From Adlercreutzia equolifaciens DSM 19450 (GTDB lineage Bacteria > Actinomycetota > Coriobacteriia > Coriobacteriales > Eggerthellaceae): a stretch of DNA of 64,000 nucleotides. A program made the translations under genes and the position numbers. This document shows positions 36,796 to 45,377 of the stretch, in pieces. The notes beneath the pieces were generated by a model that did not search any database, was not told the origin of the DNA, and saw only the letters and a program-made list of their open reading frames with translations. Location of the stretch: the NCBI RefSeq assembly GCF_000478885.1, contig NC_022567.1:1-64000 (forward strand). The letters run 5' to 3'. The stretch's first letter is position 1. The number at the start of each line of letters is the position of its first letter.

Positions 36796-36900
36796 CCTCG
36801 AAACTCCCATCTATTTCCGATTTCTATTTACTTATTTGACCTGGGAAAATGTAACGAACCCCCCTGGTCAGCTCATCGGAAATAGATGGGAGTTTCGAGG
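36796..36900. repeat. 26-bp perfect inverted repeat with an extra partial copy
   Basis: Arms 36796-36821 (CCTCGAAACTCCCATCTATT...) and 36875-36900 are exact complements around a 53-base spacer. A third copy of AAACTCCCATCTATTTC sits at 36770-36786. The region lies upstream of proC and downstream of the permease gene. It could be a miniature mobile palindrome or a regulator-binding array. Confidence 0.75.
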
Positions 36901-36909
36901 CTGAATCTA

Positions 36910-36945
36910 GTATACAAGAAGAGCCCCCAACGTTGTCGGGGGCTC
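36910..36945 (-). terminator. Terminator of the APC permease gene
   Basis: GAGCCCCC...GGGGGCTC (36921-36945) forms a stem; on the minus strand it is followed by TTCTTGTATA. It lies about 55 bases after the permease stop. Confidence 0.7.
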
Positions 36946-36999
36946 GAAAGATGCCGTGCGCTACGGCGGGCAAAGTTGCTGGATCTGCAGGAACGCCGC

Positions 37000-38403
37000 C
37001 TACACTTCCAGGTTCTTAAAGGCATCGGGCACTTCCTTGAAGCCCTTGGAAATGACCGCGGCAATGATGAGGCCCACGATGAACCAGCTGACGCCCACGC
37101 CATAGGTGAGTAGATCGAAGCCGGTGAACACGTAGATCAGGATAAGAATGCCAATCCAGGGACAGATGAGGTAGCGCAGAACGGCCTTTCCGCCGCGCTG
37201 CTTCTCCTTGCACCAGAAGTACCAGAACACGCCGAAGTTCAAAACGATGAAGGAGGCCAGCGCGCCGAAGTTGACCATGGGGGCGAGTACCGTCATGCCG
37301 CCGAACTGGCCGGCGGTCAGAGTGAGGACCAGAGAGAACGCGCCCAGGAAGATAGCGGCCACCCAGGGGGTCTGGTACTTGGGATGCACCTTGCCGAGCA
37401 CGCGGGGCAGCACGCCGTCGCGGCCCATGGAGAACAGCAGGCGCGAAGAGGCGATCTGGGCATTCATGATGTTGGCGATGCCGATGGCGACGATGTTGAT
37501 GACCAGCATGAAGTTCTGCAGCAGCAGACCGCCGGCAGCGTAGCAGGCGTCGAAGAAGCCCATGTCGGGATCGGTGTTCGCCCAGTCGGGAAGAATGAGC
37601 GCGGCCACATAAGTCTGAGCCACGAACACGACGATCATGATGCACAGCGCGATGAGGATGCCCTTGCCGATGTTCTTCTCGGGCTTATAGGTTTCCTCGG
37701 CCAGGGTGGACATGCCGTCGAAACCGAGGAACGACAGGCAAGCCAGGGATACGGCCGTGGCCACAAAGTGGAGGTCGACCTCTCCGGGCTTGTAGAACGG
37801 CTCGGTGGAGAACTCGCCGTAGCCGCCGCCGCCGGAGACATACATGCAGCCCACAGCGATGAACACGATGAGCGCCAGGATCTCCACGGCGAAGATGATC
37901 CAGTCAACGCCTTTCGACATGGTGATGCCGCGCACGTTCACAAACGTGTTGAAAGCGATGAACACGACCACCCAAAGCCACCAAGGCGAGCCGGGCACGA
38001 GGGTGGTTCCCCAGTTGGCGACCATGACCAGCAGAAGCGAGGGCACCAGGATGTAGTCCAGCAAGATGAGCCAACCGGACATGAAGCCCACGTGCGGGTT
38101 GATGGCGCGCTGCACGTAGGAGTACACCGAACCCGCGATGGGAAACTTGCTGGACATCGCGGCGTAGCTCAGGGCCGTGAAGCTGATGGCAACGAATCCG
38201 ATGATGTACACGAGCGGGGTCAGGCCACCGGAATCAACCTGCAGCGATCCCCAGATGGACTGCGGTGCGATCAGCACCATGAACAAAACGCCGTACAGAA
38301 CGACGTCGTGAAGCTGAAGGCCGCGCCTCAGCTCCTGCTTGTAGCCGAACGCCTCGATGTCCTCGCCGAGGCCGATAGTCGGCTCTTGGATGGGTTGTGA
38401 CAT
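37000..38403 (-). CDS. APC-superfamily amino acid permease
   Basis: The 467-residue protein has about 12 hydrophobic segments and the APC-family N-terminal region with SSKFPIAGSVYSYVQRAINP (about 74-93) and GGMTVLAPMVNFGALASF. It should exchange or import an amino acid or amine; the substrate is not predictable. ATG at 38403 follows GAGAGGAGACG. The next gene upstream on the same strand is a formamidase-like enzyme, separated by a terminator, so any functional link (amide or amine use) is speculative. Confidence 0.88.
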   Translation of the reverse strand: MSQPIQEPTIGLGEDIEAFGYKQELRRGLQLHDVVLYGVLFMVLIAPQSIWGSLQVDSGGLTPLVYIIGFVAISFTALSYAAMSSKFPIAGSVYSYVQRAINPHVGFMSGWLILLDYILVPSLLLVMVANWGTTLVPGSPWWLWVVVFIAFNTFVNVRGITMSKGVDWIIFAVEILALIVFIAVGCMYVSGGGGYGEFSTEPFYKPGEVDLHFVATAVSLACLSFLGFDGMSTLAEETYKPEKNIGKGILIALCIMIVVFVAQTYVAALILPDWANTDPDMGFFDACYAAGGLLLQNFMLVINIVAIGIANIMNAQIASSRLLFSMGRDGVLPRVLGKVHPKYQTPWVAAIFLGAFSLVLTLTAGQFGGMTVLAPMVNFGALASFIVLNFGVFWYFWCKEKQRGGKAVLRYLICPWIGILILIYVFTGFDLLTYGVGVSWFIVGLIIAAVISKGFKEVPDAFKNLEV

Positions 38404-38583
38404 AGACGTCTCCTCTCTATCCCTTCCAAGTCTTCTCCTCGTGAATCGTGCGGCCCGTGATCCCTCCCAACACGGGTCGGGCGATTCCCCTTTCCTGCGC
38501 TTTTGCGCGGCCATAGTTTACCATTTTGCACAGCATTATGAAGCGTAAGCGGCCCGTATTCCGCCAAGGGAGAAGGTGCAGAG

Positions 38584-38616
38584 ACCAAAAAGAAGCCGCC
38601 TTCCCAAGCGGCTTCT
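38584..38616 (-). terminator. Terminator of the acetamidase/formamidase gene
   Basis: AGAAGCCGC (38591-38599) pairs with GCGGCTTCT (38608-38616). Read on the minus strand the stem is followed by TTTTTGG. Confidence 0.8.
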
Positions 38617-38679
38617 CGAGCAGAGCGGTGACGGCGGTGACGGCGCCGCGGCGGCGCTGCGGCGCGGGCAGGGGAACGC

Positions 38680-39585
38680 CTACCCCACCAGCGGCGGGAA
38701 CTCGGTCAGCTTCGGGGTGCCGATGCGCAGGGACAGTTGCACCTCGCAGGGCTTGCAGCCCTGGCTGATCTCCACGTCGGACTGCACCGACATGTACATG
38801 TAGGTTTCCACGGCATCCCAGCCGGTGATGTTCATGAGCAGGCGCTGCATCTCCTTCGATGCGCACACGAGCGCCTCGTTGTACTCCTGGGCACTGGCGT
38901 TCACGTACCACTTGCCCGCCGGGCCGAAGGTCTCCAGTACCGGCCAGTTCAGCTCGAAGTTCTTCAGCACGTTCACGCGGACGGTGATCTGCGCGGCAAT
39001 CTCGATGCCGGTGCCGCACAGTTCGGCGTCGCCCATGGTGGCGTGCACGTCGCCCATCTGCAGAAGCGCGCCGGGAACGCGCACGGGAAAGTACAGGCGC
39101 GTACCCTTGGTGATGAGCTTGTTGTCCATGTTGCCGCCGTAGTTGCCCACGAAGCCGTCGGCGGGGGCTCCCTCAGCGGGCGCGGTGCCGATGACGCCGA
39201 TCATGGGGTTGATGGGGAAGCGCACGCCGTTGAAGTCGGCCATGCCGCCCTCGATCTTGATCTTCTTCGTGCGGTAGTCGGTGCCCTCGAACAGAGGCCC
39301 GCAATGGTCGTCAGTGGCGATGGTGCCCTCGTCGGCCACCTGAATGTCGTAGATGTCCACGACAAGAACGTCGCCCACCTCGGCCCCTTCCACGTACACC
39401 GGGCCGGCGGCGGGGTTGGTGATGTTGTAGGAGAAGTCCATGTCCTTCATGGTGACCGTCTCGTCGGTCAGGCGGCCCGAGAAGCAATCGAGCGTGTTGA
39501 ACTGCAGCACCTCGCCCGGCTGGGCGGTGTAGCACGGCGGGTTGTCCTTTGAGAACGCGTACACCTTGTCTTCGATGATTTGCAC
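38680..39585 (-). CDS. Acetamidase/formamidase family protein
   Basis: The 301-residue product matches the FmdA/AmdA family that hydrolyses short amides to acids and ammonia. Visible landmarks are PGEVLQFNTLDCFSGRL, GPVYVEGAEVGDVL, GDVHATMGDAELCGTGIE and a C-terminal LLMNITGWDAVETYMYMS. The start is a GTG preceded by AGAGGAGGAAACC. Substrate specificity is not known; acetamidase and formamidase activities are both found in this family. Confidence 0.87.
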   Translation of the reverse strand: MQIIEDKVYAFSKDNPPCYTAQPGEVLQFNTLDCFSGRLTDETVTMKDMDFSYNITNPAAGPVYVEGAEVGDVLVVDIYDIQVADEGTIATDDHCGPLFEGTDYRTKKIKIEGGMADFNGVRFPINPMIGVIGTAPAEGAPADGFVGNYGGNMDNKLITKGTRLYFPVRVPGALLQMGDVHATMGDAELCGTGIEIAAQITVRVNVLKNFELNWPVLETFGPAGKWYVNASAQEYNEALVCASKEMQRLLMNITGWDAVETYMYMSVQSDVEISQGCKPCEVQLSLRIGTPKLTEFPPLVG

Positions 39586-39727
39586 GGTTTCCTCCTCTGA
39601 TTGCACGATGGCGCGCCGCTTTTTTCGCGCGCCGGTTCCATCATACCCCGCCTGAGTCAAACCGCAACCCACGCCGTATCTTCTTGTTTGTTCCCATAGG
39701 GGGAGTGCCCTTGATCGCAGGAATAGT

Positions 39728-39808
39728 CCGTAGGGGGCGACCTTGGTCGCCCCTTTTCAAGTACCGTTACCTCTCCTGATGAGGGCTGACCAAGGTCAGC
39801 CCCTACGG
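39728..39808. repeat. Dispersed palindromic repeat, copies 4 and 5
   Basis: Copy 4 is at 39728-39757 (TAGGGGGCGACCTTGG then TCGCCCC), and copy 5 at 39781-39808 in the opposite orientation (GGGCTGACCAAGGTCAGCCC then CTACGG). Placed head to head 23 bases apart, they form a larger inverted pair between the formamidase and oxidase genes. Confidence 0.8.
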
Positions 39809-39823
39809 AAGGGCGCGCAGGGC

Positions 39824-40285
39824 CTACTCGTGCAGCCGGGCCTTCGCGGTTATCTCGGTCGGGGTGATCTTCCACATGAGCGTGCGTGATAGCTCCTCAG
39901 CCAGGGCGGCCTCGAAATGTCCGAGGTTCTCGGCGGCGTAGCGCTCGGCGATGGCCCGCAGGGCGGCAATGCGCTCGGCATCGTCGGTCACCTCGGCGAC
40001 GGTGCCCCGCATCACGGCGCTGGCGTACTCGGTGGAGTACGCCTCGGGCAGCGGCACCACATCGCGCACGCCGACGAGGCACACATCAGGGTGCTCGCGT
40101 AAAAGCTTCGATTTCGTGCCGTGCTTGGCGGAATGGAAGTAGATGACGCCATCGAGCACGGCGGGGGACACGGGAATGCTGTAGGGGAGTCCCGTCTCGT
40201 CGGTCGTAGAGAGCACGGCGTAGGGGCACGTCTCAAGCACGCTCCAACCGAACTCCTTGCTCTGCTCGCGGTCTTTCCTGCGCAT
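39824..40285 (-). CDS. Pyridoxamine 5'-phosphate oxidase-like flavoprotein (NimA-type)
   Basis: The 153-residue protein belongs to the split-barrel FMN-binding group. It shows TCPYAVLSTTDETGLPYSIPVSP near the N-terminus, YFHSAKHGTKSKLL, and VMRGTVAEV. Relatives include 5-nitroimidazole reductases (NimA) and other small reductases, so the substrate is open. ATG at 40285 is supported by AAAGGGGC upstream; a longer N-terminus would lack a ribosome site. Confidence 0.82.
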   Translation of the reverse strand: MRRKDREQSKEFGWSVLETCPYAVLSTTDETGLPYSIPVSPAVLDGVIYFHSAKHGTKSKLLREHPDVCLVGVRDVVPLPEAYSTEYASAVMRGTVAEVTDDAERIAALRAIAERYAAENLGHFEAALAEELSRTLMWKITPTEITAKARLHE

Positions 40286-40438
40286 GGAAGCCCCTTTCTT
40301 CGGGTCGGTGGATTCCGCATCGGCGGACGCTGTCCGCATTATAGCGCGGACGATCCTTGGAAAGAACGCAACAAATTCGGTGTGAAATAATCATCAATGT
40401 TTAAGTTATGGAACGGGGTTGGCCTCGCGCTTTTCATA

Positions 40439-40571
40439 GGGATAGATGATTGAATACCTATCCCAAGTTTAGTACAGTACGTATGTAAGTCTAGTTAACA
40501 ACTAGACATTTATGAGACCAAGGAAGCCGGCTTTCGGCCGGTGCTGACAGAAAAGAGTTTCACGTGAAAAC
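40439..40571. promoter_or_regulatory. Cluster of palindromes upstream of the LPQTG gene, including a degenerate parS
   Basis: Three palindromes occur in about 130 bases: GGGATAG...CTATCCC (40439-40464), GTCTAGTTAACAACTAGAC (40489-40507), and AGTTTCACGTGAAAAC (40556-40571), a parS-like sequence with its last bases altered. The last one overlaps the GTG start of the surface-protein gene. They may be operators for transcription factors; ParB binding there is possible but weak. Confidence 0.45.
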
Positions 40572-41697
40572 GCTGCTTGCTTTTGCTTCGCGATCTTGTG
40601 CTGCGCTGAAAGGTCGCCTTAGCGTGCCGGTGATGGCCGGCGTTCTCGCCCTTGCCCTTGCTGCGGCACCGCTTCCGGCGATGGCCGATGAGGAGGCGAC
40701 GCAAACGGTCACCATCTATCATTTCGAACTTGTGCACTACGACGATCCGACGCTCGAAGATTGGGGCGTTCCTGAGCTGACCGGTACGCGTCTGCTCGGC
40801 ACCACGACGGTGGAGGGCTTGAAGCCGGGCGACGTGGTGAAGGCATGGGATCATGTGGGCACCAATCCCGGATACGCTTTCTTCGACGGCTGGCCGCGCG
40901 AGCTGACCGTGTCGGAAGATCCGTCGAAGAACGCCATTCGGCTGAATTACTTCCGCCAGTCCAGCGATGTGACGGTGAACTACTACGAGGCGTCCTTGCT
41001 GGATGCCACGGCTTCGATGCCGCTGTACAGCCACACGGTGGTCGAGACGATCGGCGATCATACGGTCGGGTTCACGAAGATGGGCAGCGAGGTACGTAGC
41101 AACGAGCTGTTCGCCGATGTTCTAACGGGCGACGAGCTGGCCGAGGCGACTGAACCCGTTGATGGCCTAGCCTATGTGGGAAGCTACCCCGAGGACGTGT
41201 TCGTGAACATGGATTCCTCGAAAAATGAGATCAATCTTGTCTACACGCGCCCTGTCGTGCGGCCCGATGAGATTGAAGTGGGAACCGAATCGGCGGATAC
41301 GCCCGACGGTCCGGGTGCGGGCGAAACGCCTGATGCTCCCGAAACGCCCGAAACGCCGGGAACGCCGGACGTGACGCCCGACGGGCCCTCGAACGGTGAC
41401 GCGGACGATGGGAGCAATGCACCGGGCACGCCAGGTGGCTCCTCGAGTGGCAGTTCGGATGCGAGCAAGCCGAATACGGGAGCGACTTCCAACGGCGGCA
41501 GCCAAGGCACCCAAGTGATCGATGAGGCTGCGGCGGGGAATGCTAATCACGCCGAAGCGGAGGCTGCTTCCAAAGACGGCGTGCTGACGCTTCCCCAGAC
41601 GGGCGATGAGAAGGGCCTGGTGTTCGCCGTGATCCTTCTTGTGAGTGGCGTTGCCGCTGTTGGGGCTGCCATGGCGTTTCGCAAGATTCGCCGTTAA
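40564..41697 (+). CDS. Sortase-anchored surface protein (LPQTG)
   Basis: The 377-residue protein has an N-terminal signal peptide (PVMAGVLALALAAAPLPAMADE), two related extracellular segments each ending in a SKNxIxLxYxR pattern (about 110-122 and 215-230) that resemble MucBP/adhesin-type modules, then a Pro/Thr/Gly/Asp-rich stalk, LPQTG at 343-347, a hydrophobic helix and the positive tail RKIRR. It is expected to be covalently attached to peptidoglycan by a housekeeping sortase not encoded nearby. The GTG start lies within a parS-like sequence. Confidence 0.85.
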   Translation: MKTLLAFASRSCAALKGRLSVPVMAGVLALALAAAPLPAMADEEATQTVTIYHFELVHYDDPTLEDWGVPELTGTRLLGTTTVEGLKPGDVVKAWDHVGTNPGYAFFDGWPRELTVSEDPSKNAIRLNYFRQSSDVTVNYYEASLLDATASMPLYSHTVVETIGDHTVGFTKMGSEVRSNELFADVLTGDELAEATEPVDGLAYVGSYPEDVFVNMDSSKNEINLVYTRPVVRPDEIEVGTESADTPDGPGAGETPDAPETPETPGTPDVTPDGPSNGDADDGSNAPGTPGGSSSGSSDASKPNTGATSNGGSQGTQVIDEAAAGNANHAEAEAASKDGVLTLPQTGDEKGLVFAVILLVSGVAAVGAAMAFRKIRR

Positions 41698-41748
41698 CAC
41701 GCATCCCTTCGTTGTACACTCTGGGAGGCAATCTTATAAGAGGAAGCA

Positions 41749-42288
41749 ATGATGACGGTGACGAATCAGGCGCGCTGCGTGCAACATTACGAGCAACGCT
41801 ATGAGCAATGGGCGGCTCCTCTTCGGGGCCGCCCTGGCGTTGTTCGGGCACTCAACATCGTCAACCGCGGCATCGTGGTGGTGTTCTACGGGGCCTATGC
41901 GCTGTTGCTCGGGTGGGCCTGCGTGAGCGATCCGTGGAAGCTGGCTCCCCTCGTCGGCGTCACCGCCGTGGGGTTCGCCGCAGTGAGTTTCTTCCGGAGG
42001 CGGTTCAATGCGCCGCGGCCCTACGAGTGCTGCTCCATCGCGCCGCTCATTGCTCGCGATGGCGCGGGCAAGTCGTTTCCGAGCCGGCATACCTTCTCGG
42101 CCTTCGCCATTGCGGCAAGTTGGTTCGTGGCCAGCGTGCCCGTTGCCGTCGTGCTGCTGGTCGCGGCCGGTGCGCTCGCGGTTTGCCGCGTTCTCGGCGG
42201 CGTGCACTTTCCGCGCGACGTTGTTGCCGGTGCCTTCATCGGCTCTGCTACGGGTGCGCTTGCTGCTTTTCTTGCGGCGCTGCTCTAA
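41749..42288 (+). CDS. PAP2-family membrane phosphatase
   Basis: The 179-residue protein has several hydrophobic segments and the PAP2 catalytic motifs KxxxxxxRP-like RRRFNAPRP, FPSRHTFSAF and RVLGGVHFPRDVVAG. Such enzymes act on lipid phosphates, for example undecaprenyl pyrophosphate or phosphatidylglycerol phosphate. A GAGGAAGCA ribosome site precedes two adjacent ATGs; either may be used. Confidence 0.85.
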   Translation: MMTVTNQARCVQHYEQRYEQWAAPLRGRPGVVRALNIVNRGIVVVFYGAYALLLGWACVSDPWKLAPLVGVTAVGFAAVSFFRRRFNAPRPYECCSIAPLIARDGAGKSFPSRHTFSAFAIAASWFVASVPVAVVLLVAAGALAVCRVLGGVHFPRDVVAGAFIGSATGALAAFLAALL

Positions 42289-42437
42289 AGGCTTGACCTG
42301 GGGTTTGCAACCAGAAGGCGCTTGCGCGTTGCGAAAATTGATGCCGAAAGTTGGTAGAATGCACCCTGAGTGACAGGTAAAGTGGTCGTTGTTGATCAAC
42401 CGAACTTGTCCTTTGGGGAAGGCGACGACTGATGGCA

Positions 42438-42458
42438 CGGGCTCCTTCGTGGAGCCCG
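42438..42458 (+). other. Hairpin in the leader of the XRE regulator
   Basis: CGGGCTCC-TTCGT-GGAGCCCG is an eight-pair stem with no following T run. It sits about 50 bases before the regulator start and could influence its expression. Confidence 0.4.
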
Positions 42459-42506
42459 AAGACACAGGGCAGCGGTCTTCCCTCGTTCAGAGAAAGTAGG
42501 CCCACC

Positions 42507-43622
42507 ATGAGCTTCCGCGATAACCTTCAACATCTTCGCGCTACCCATGCGATGACCCAGGAACAGCTGGCCCTCATGCTCGGCGTCAGCCGTCAGTCCG
42601 TCACGAAATGGGAGGCCGAGAAGTCCTATCCCGAAATGGACAAGCTGCTGAAGCTGTGCCAGATATTCGACGTGACGTTGGACGACCTTGTGCAGGGCGA
42701 TCTGACGACCGGCGTGCCCACGGCCGCTGTGCAAGCGCGCGCCGCCGTTCTGCGCGAGGCCGCCGGTGGGCCGCCCCAAGATGTGTGCGGCTACGATGAG
42801 CACATGCGCGCCTTCGCATGGAAGATCGCCTGGGGCGTGTTCGCTATTCTCATCGGTGTGGCGCTTCTCATGGCCGTGGCCGGTTGGGCCGAGGCGACAG
42901 CGCCCTCTCTTGCGGGCGCGAGCCTCATCCCCCTGTTCGCGGGCATCGCCGTCGGTCTCGGCCTTATCGTAACAGCTGCTTTTCAACATACGGAGTTTCA
43001 GCGTAGCCACCCCTTCATCCAGGATTTCTACACGGTGGAAGATCGTCAGCGCACCCAGCGTCTTTTCGCGTGGCTGCTTGTAGCGGGCATTGCGCTCGTT
43101 TTTACGGGCATCGTGCTTACGGCTTTGACCGACTCCTTGAGCGAATTTGTTCAGACCGAGGCGGCCGCGCTCATGATGGGGCTCATTGCGGTCGGCGTGT
43201 GGTGCATCGTATACGGTTCCATGATGCTCGGCCGGCTGAACATCGCCAACTACAACGATGCGCGCGAGCAGGCGATTGCTGAAAGCGACGAGGGTAAAGT
43301 CATTGTGAACTCCGACGCGGCGGCCCTGCGCGCGATGTACACCGACGAGCAGATCTGCGCGCTGCTCGGCGTGCCCGAGGCGTCCGATGAGGAGATCGAG
43401 CGTGCCCGCGCCCGTATCGAACGCAAGCGCCGCAAGGATCAGCTTACCAGCGGCTTGTGCGCCTGCATCATGATCGTCGCGACCATTGCCGGCTTGGTCA
43501 TGCTGTTCGTGCCCGAGTACGAGACGCCGTACTTCTGGCTCGCGTGGGCCATCGGCGGCCTGCTGTGCGCCGTGGCTGCCATCGCGGTCGGCTCCTTCGT
43601 GAAGGATCAACCGAGCCGATAG
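42507..43622 (+). CDS. XRE-family regulator with membrane domain
   Basis: The 371-residue protein has an N-terminal helix-turn-helix of the XRE type (MTQEQLALMLGVSRQSVTKWE, about 16-36) and at least five hydrophobic helices after residue 105, in pairs separated by soluble stretches. Membrane-bound XRE proteins of this layout are common in Gram-positive bacteria and often control adjacent transport or envelope genes. No partner gene is adjacent; the next gene is convergent. A long, charged loop of about 60 residues (about 245-310) lies between the third and fourth helices. Confidence 0.83.
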   Translation: MSFRDNLQHLRATHAMTQEQLALMLGVSRQSVTKWEAEKSYPEMDKLLKLCQIFDVTLDDLVQGDLTTGVPTAAVQARAAVLREAAGGPPQDVCGYDEHMRAFAWKIAWGVFAILIGVALLMAVAGWAEATAPSLAGASLIPLFAGIAVGLGLIVTAAFQHTEFQRSHPFIQDFYTVEDRQRTQRLFAWLLVAGIALVFTGIVLTALTDSLSEFVQTEAAALMMGLIAVGVWCIVYGSMMLGRLNIANYNDAREQAIAESDEGKVIVNSDAAALRAMYTDEQICALLGVPEASDEEIERARARIERKRRKDQLTSGLCACIMIVATIAGLVMLFVPEYETPYFWLAWAIGGLLCAVAAIAVGSFVKDQPSR

Positions 43623-43664
43623 AGCTCGCGTTCCCCGCTGCATCCCCCCTATCGCGCATCCCAC

Positions 43665-43785
43665 TGTAGGGGCTGACCTCGGCCTGCCCTCCCAGTCCCC
43701 ACCGTAGGGGCTGACCTTGGTCAGCCCTTCCGAGCGCGTTTTGCTCACACGACAAAAGAGGGGCGACCAAGGTCGCCCCCTACGG
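43665..43785. repeat. Dispersed palindromic repeat, copies 6, 7 and 8
   Basis: Three copies stand in a row: 43665-43690 (a degenerate form with CTCGGCCTG), 43701-43730 (CCGTAGGGGCTGACCTTGG) and 43758-43785 in reverse orientation (GGGGCGACCAAGGTCGCCCC, CTACGG). They fill the space between the regulator and the convergent aminotransferase gene. Confidence 0.8.
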
Positions 43786-43830
43786 AAGATATGGAAAACG
43801 AACAGGGTGCGAGTGCCCCTTCGAAACGGT

Positions 43831-45063
43831 TTACAGCGCGGCGGCGATGACCTCGCCCAGGCGCTGGATGCCGTCGCGGATGGTCTCCTCGTCGGCGTTG
43901 GTGAAGTTCAGGCGCATGGTAGAGCGCGCGCCCGGCTCGGGGTAGAACGGGTCGCCCGGCACGAAGGCCACGTTGCGCTCGAGCGCCTTCGGGAACAGCT
44001 CCATGGTGGAAATGCCCTCGGGCAGCGTCGCCCAGAGGAACATGCCGCCCTCGGGTTTGGTGAAGCTCACCTCGGCGGGGAAGAACTCGGCCATGGCGTC
44101 GGTCATCGCGCGGGCCTGGGTGCGGTACAGTTCGCGGATCTTCACCAGGTGCTCGTCCAGGTCGTTGTGGCGCAGGTAATCGAGCACCACGAACTGAGCG
44201 AACACGTTGGTGTGCAGGTCGGCGGCTTCCTTGGCGGTGTTGAGCGCCTTCAGCAGGTCGTGATCCTTCGTGAGGAGGTACCCCATGCGGAAGCCGGGGG
44301 TGACTGTCTTCGAGAACGAACCCATGATCACGCCGTGGGGCAGCGCGGTGCCGCCGATGTAGGGCAGCGAGTCGCCCTCGAAGCGCAGCTCGCCGTAGGG
44401 GTCGTCTTCCACTACCACGATGTTGCGGCCGGCCAGCACCTCGCGCACCTGCTCGCGATTCTCGGCGGTGTAGGTGAGGCCCGTGGGATTCTGGAAGTTC
44501 GGGATGAGGTAGATCATCTTCGCGCCGGCATCGAGTGCCGCGTTCAGCTCGTCGATGTTCAGGCCCTCTTCGGTCAGTTCCACCTCGCGGAAGACGGGCT
44601 GCTGCAGCGCGAACGCCTGAATGGCAGCCAGGTACGTGGGCTTTTCCACGATGACGCCGTCGCCCTTGTCCAGCAGCACCTTGCCGAGCAGGTCGAGCAC
44701 CTGCTGCGAGCCGGTGGTCACGAGCACGTCCTCTTCGGTGTAGTCGGTGCCGAAGCGGTGGTTGTAGCGCTCGGCGATCCAGGCGCGCAGCTCGGGCACG
44801 CCGGCGGTGACGGAGTACTGGAAGGCCTCCGGGCCGCGCTCGGCCACCACGCGCTGCATCGATTCCAGCAGCTTTTCCTGTGGGAAGGAAATGGGGTTCG
44901 GCAGGCCGCCGGCGAAGGAGGTCACCGCAGGATCGGACGCGGCGGCCAGAATGGCGCGCACGAACGACGGCGGCGTGTTGGTGATGCCGTCAGACAGAAG
45001 CTCGTCGATGGGGAATTCCCCGACGGTCTCGGTGGTTTCGGTCGCGATGGTCTCGTTGGTCAT
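43831..45063 (-). CDS. PLP-dependent aminotransferase, class I/II
   Basis: The 410-residue protein is a fold-type I aminotransferase related to 2-aminoadipate/LysN-type and MocR-like enzymes without the DNA-binding domain. Key features are YSVTAGVPELR, LVTTGSQQVLDL, the PLP-binding NFQNPTGLT and EDDPYGELRF, and the Schiff-base lysine in GSFSKTVTPGFRMGY. It has a short Thr/Glu-rich N-terminal extension. ATG at 45063 follows GCGGAGGCAA. Substrate not assigned. Confidence 0.88.
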   Translation of the reverse strand: MTNETIATETTETVGEFPIDELLSDGITNTPPSFVRAILAAASDPAVTSFAGGLPNPISFPQEKLLESMQRVVAERGPEAFQYSVTAGVPELRAWIAERYNHRFGTDYTEEDVLVTTGSQQVLDLLGKVLLDKGDGVIVEKPTYLAAIQAFALQQPVFREVELTEEGLNIDELNAALDAGAKMIYLIPNFQNPTGLTYTAENREQVREVLAGRNIVVVEDDPYGELRFEGDSLPYIGGTALPHGVIMGSFSKTVTPGFRMGYLLTKDHDLLKALNTAKEAADLHTNVFAQFVVLDYLRHNDLDEHLVKIRELYRTQARAMTDAMAEFFPAEVSFTKPEGGMFLWATLPEGISTMELFPKALERNVAFVPGDPFYPEPGARSTMRLNFTNADEETIRDGIQRLGEVIAAAL

Positions 45064-45377
45064 GGTTGTTGCCTCCGCTCGGTTGAAAGCGCTTCGTCGA
45101 TGGCGTTGCGTTCGTTGACTAATCTGCTCTTCCATTTTTCCACGAACCGGTCCGCGTGCAACCATTATTTCGGCTTACGTGTAGAAGTGCTCCGCTTTGG
45201 GCAGCTTCACCGCCGTCCTCGCCGATCACGCCTTCACCGCCCGAGTCAGCGAACGCATGCTCCTTGGCACTTCATAAAGGACAAAGCATGAAGCGGCGAC
45301 AGAGGCCGTCTTTTGCCATGCAAACGTAATCCCTCGAAGGAGTGGGCTCACTTCCGCCTCGGCATGGGCTTGGGATC

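Larger units (their letters stand above)
36688..36999. other. proC-permease intergenic region
   Basis: No gene is supported. It holds the inverted repeat described separately and the terminator of the permease gene (36917-36945). The proC promoter should lie here on the minus strand, but no clear hexamers were picked out. Confidence 0.5.

Noticed and set aside
36770..36900. Possible CRISPR-like repeats upstream of proC
   Set aside because: Only three copies, one inverted, with unequal spacers and no cas genes; an inverted repeat explains it better.
39728..39808. Interpretation of the GACCTTGGTC repeats as simple terminators
   Set aside because: They lack T runs, occur in both orientations and in clusters of up to three, and share extended flanks, so a dispersed repeat family fits better.
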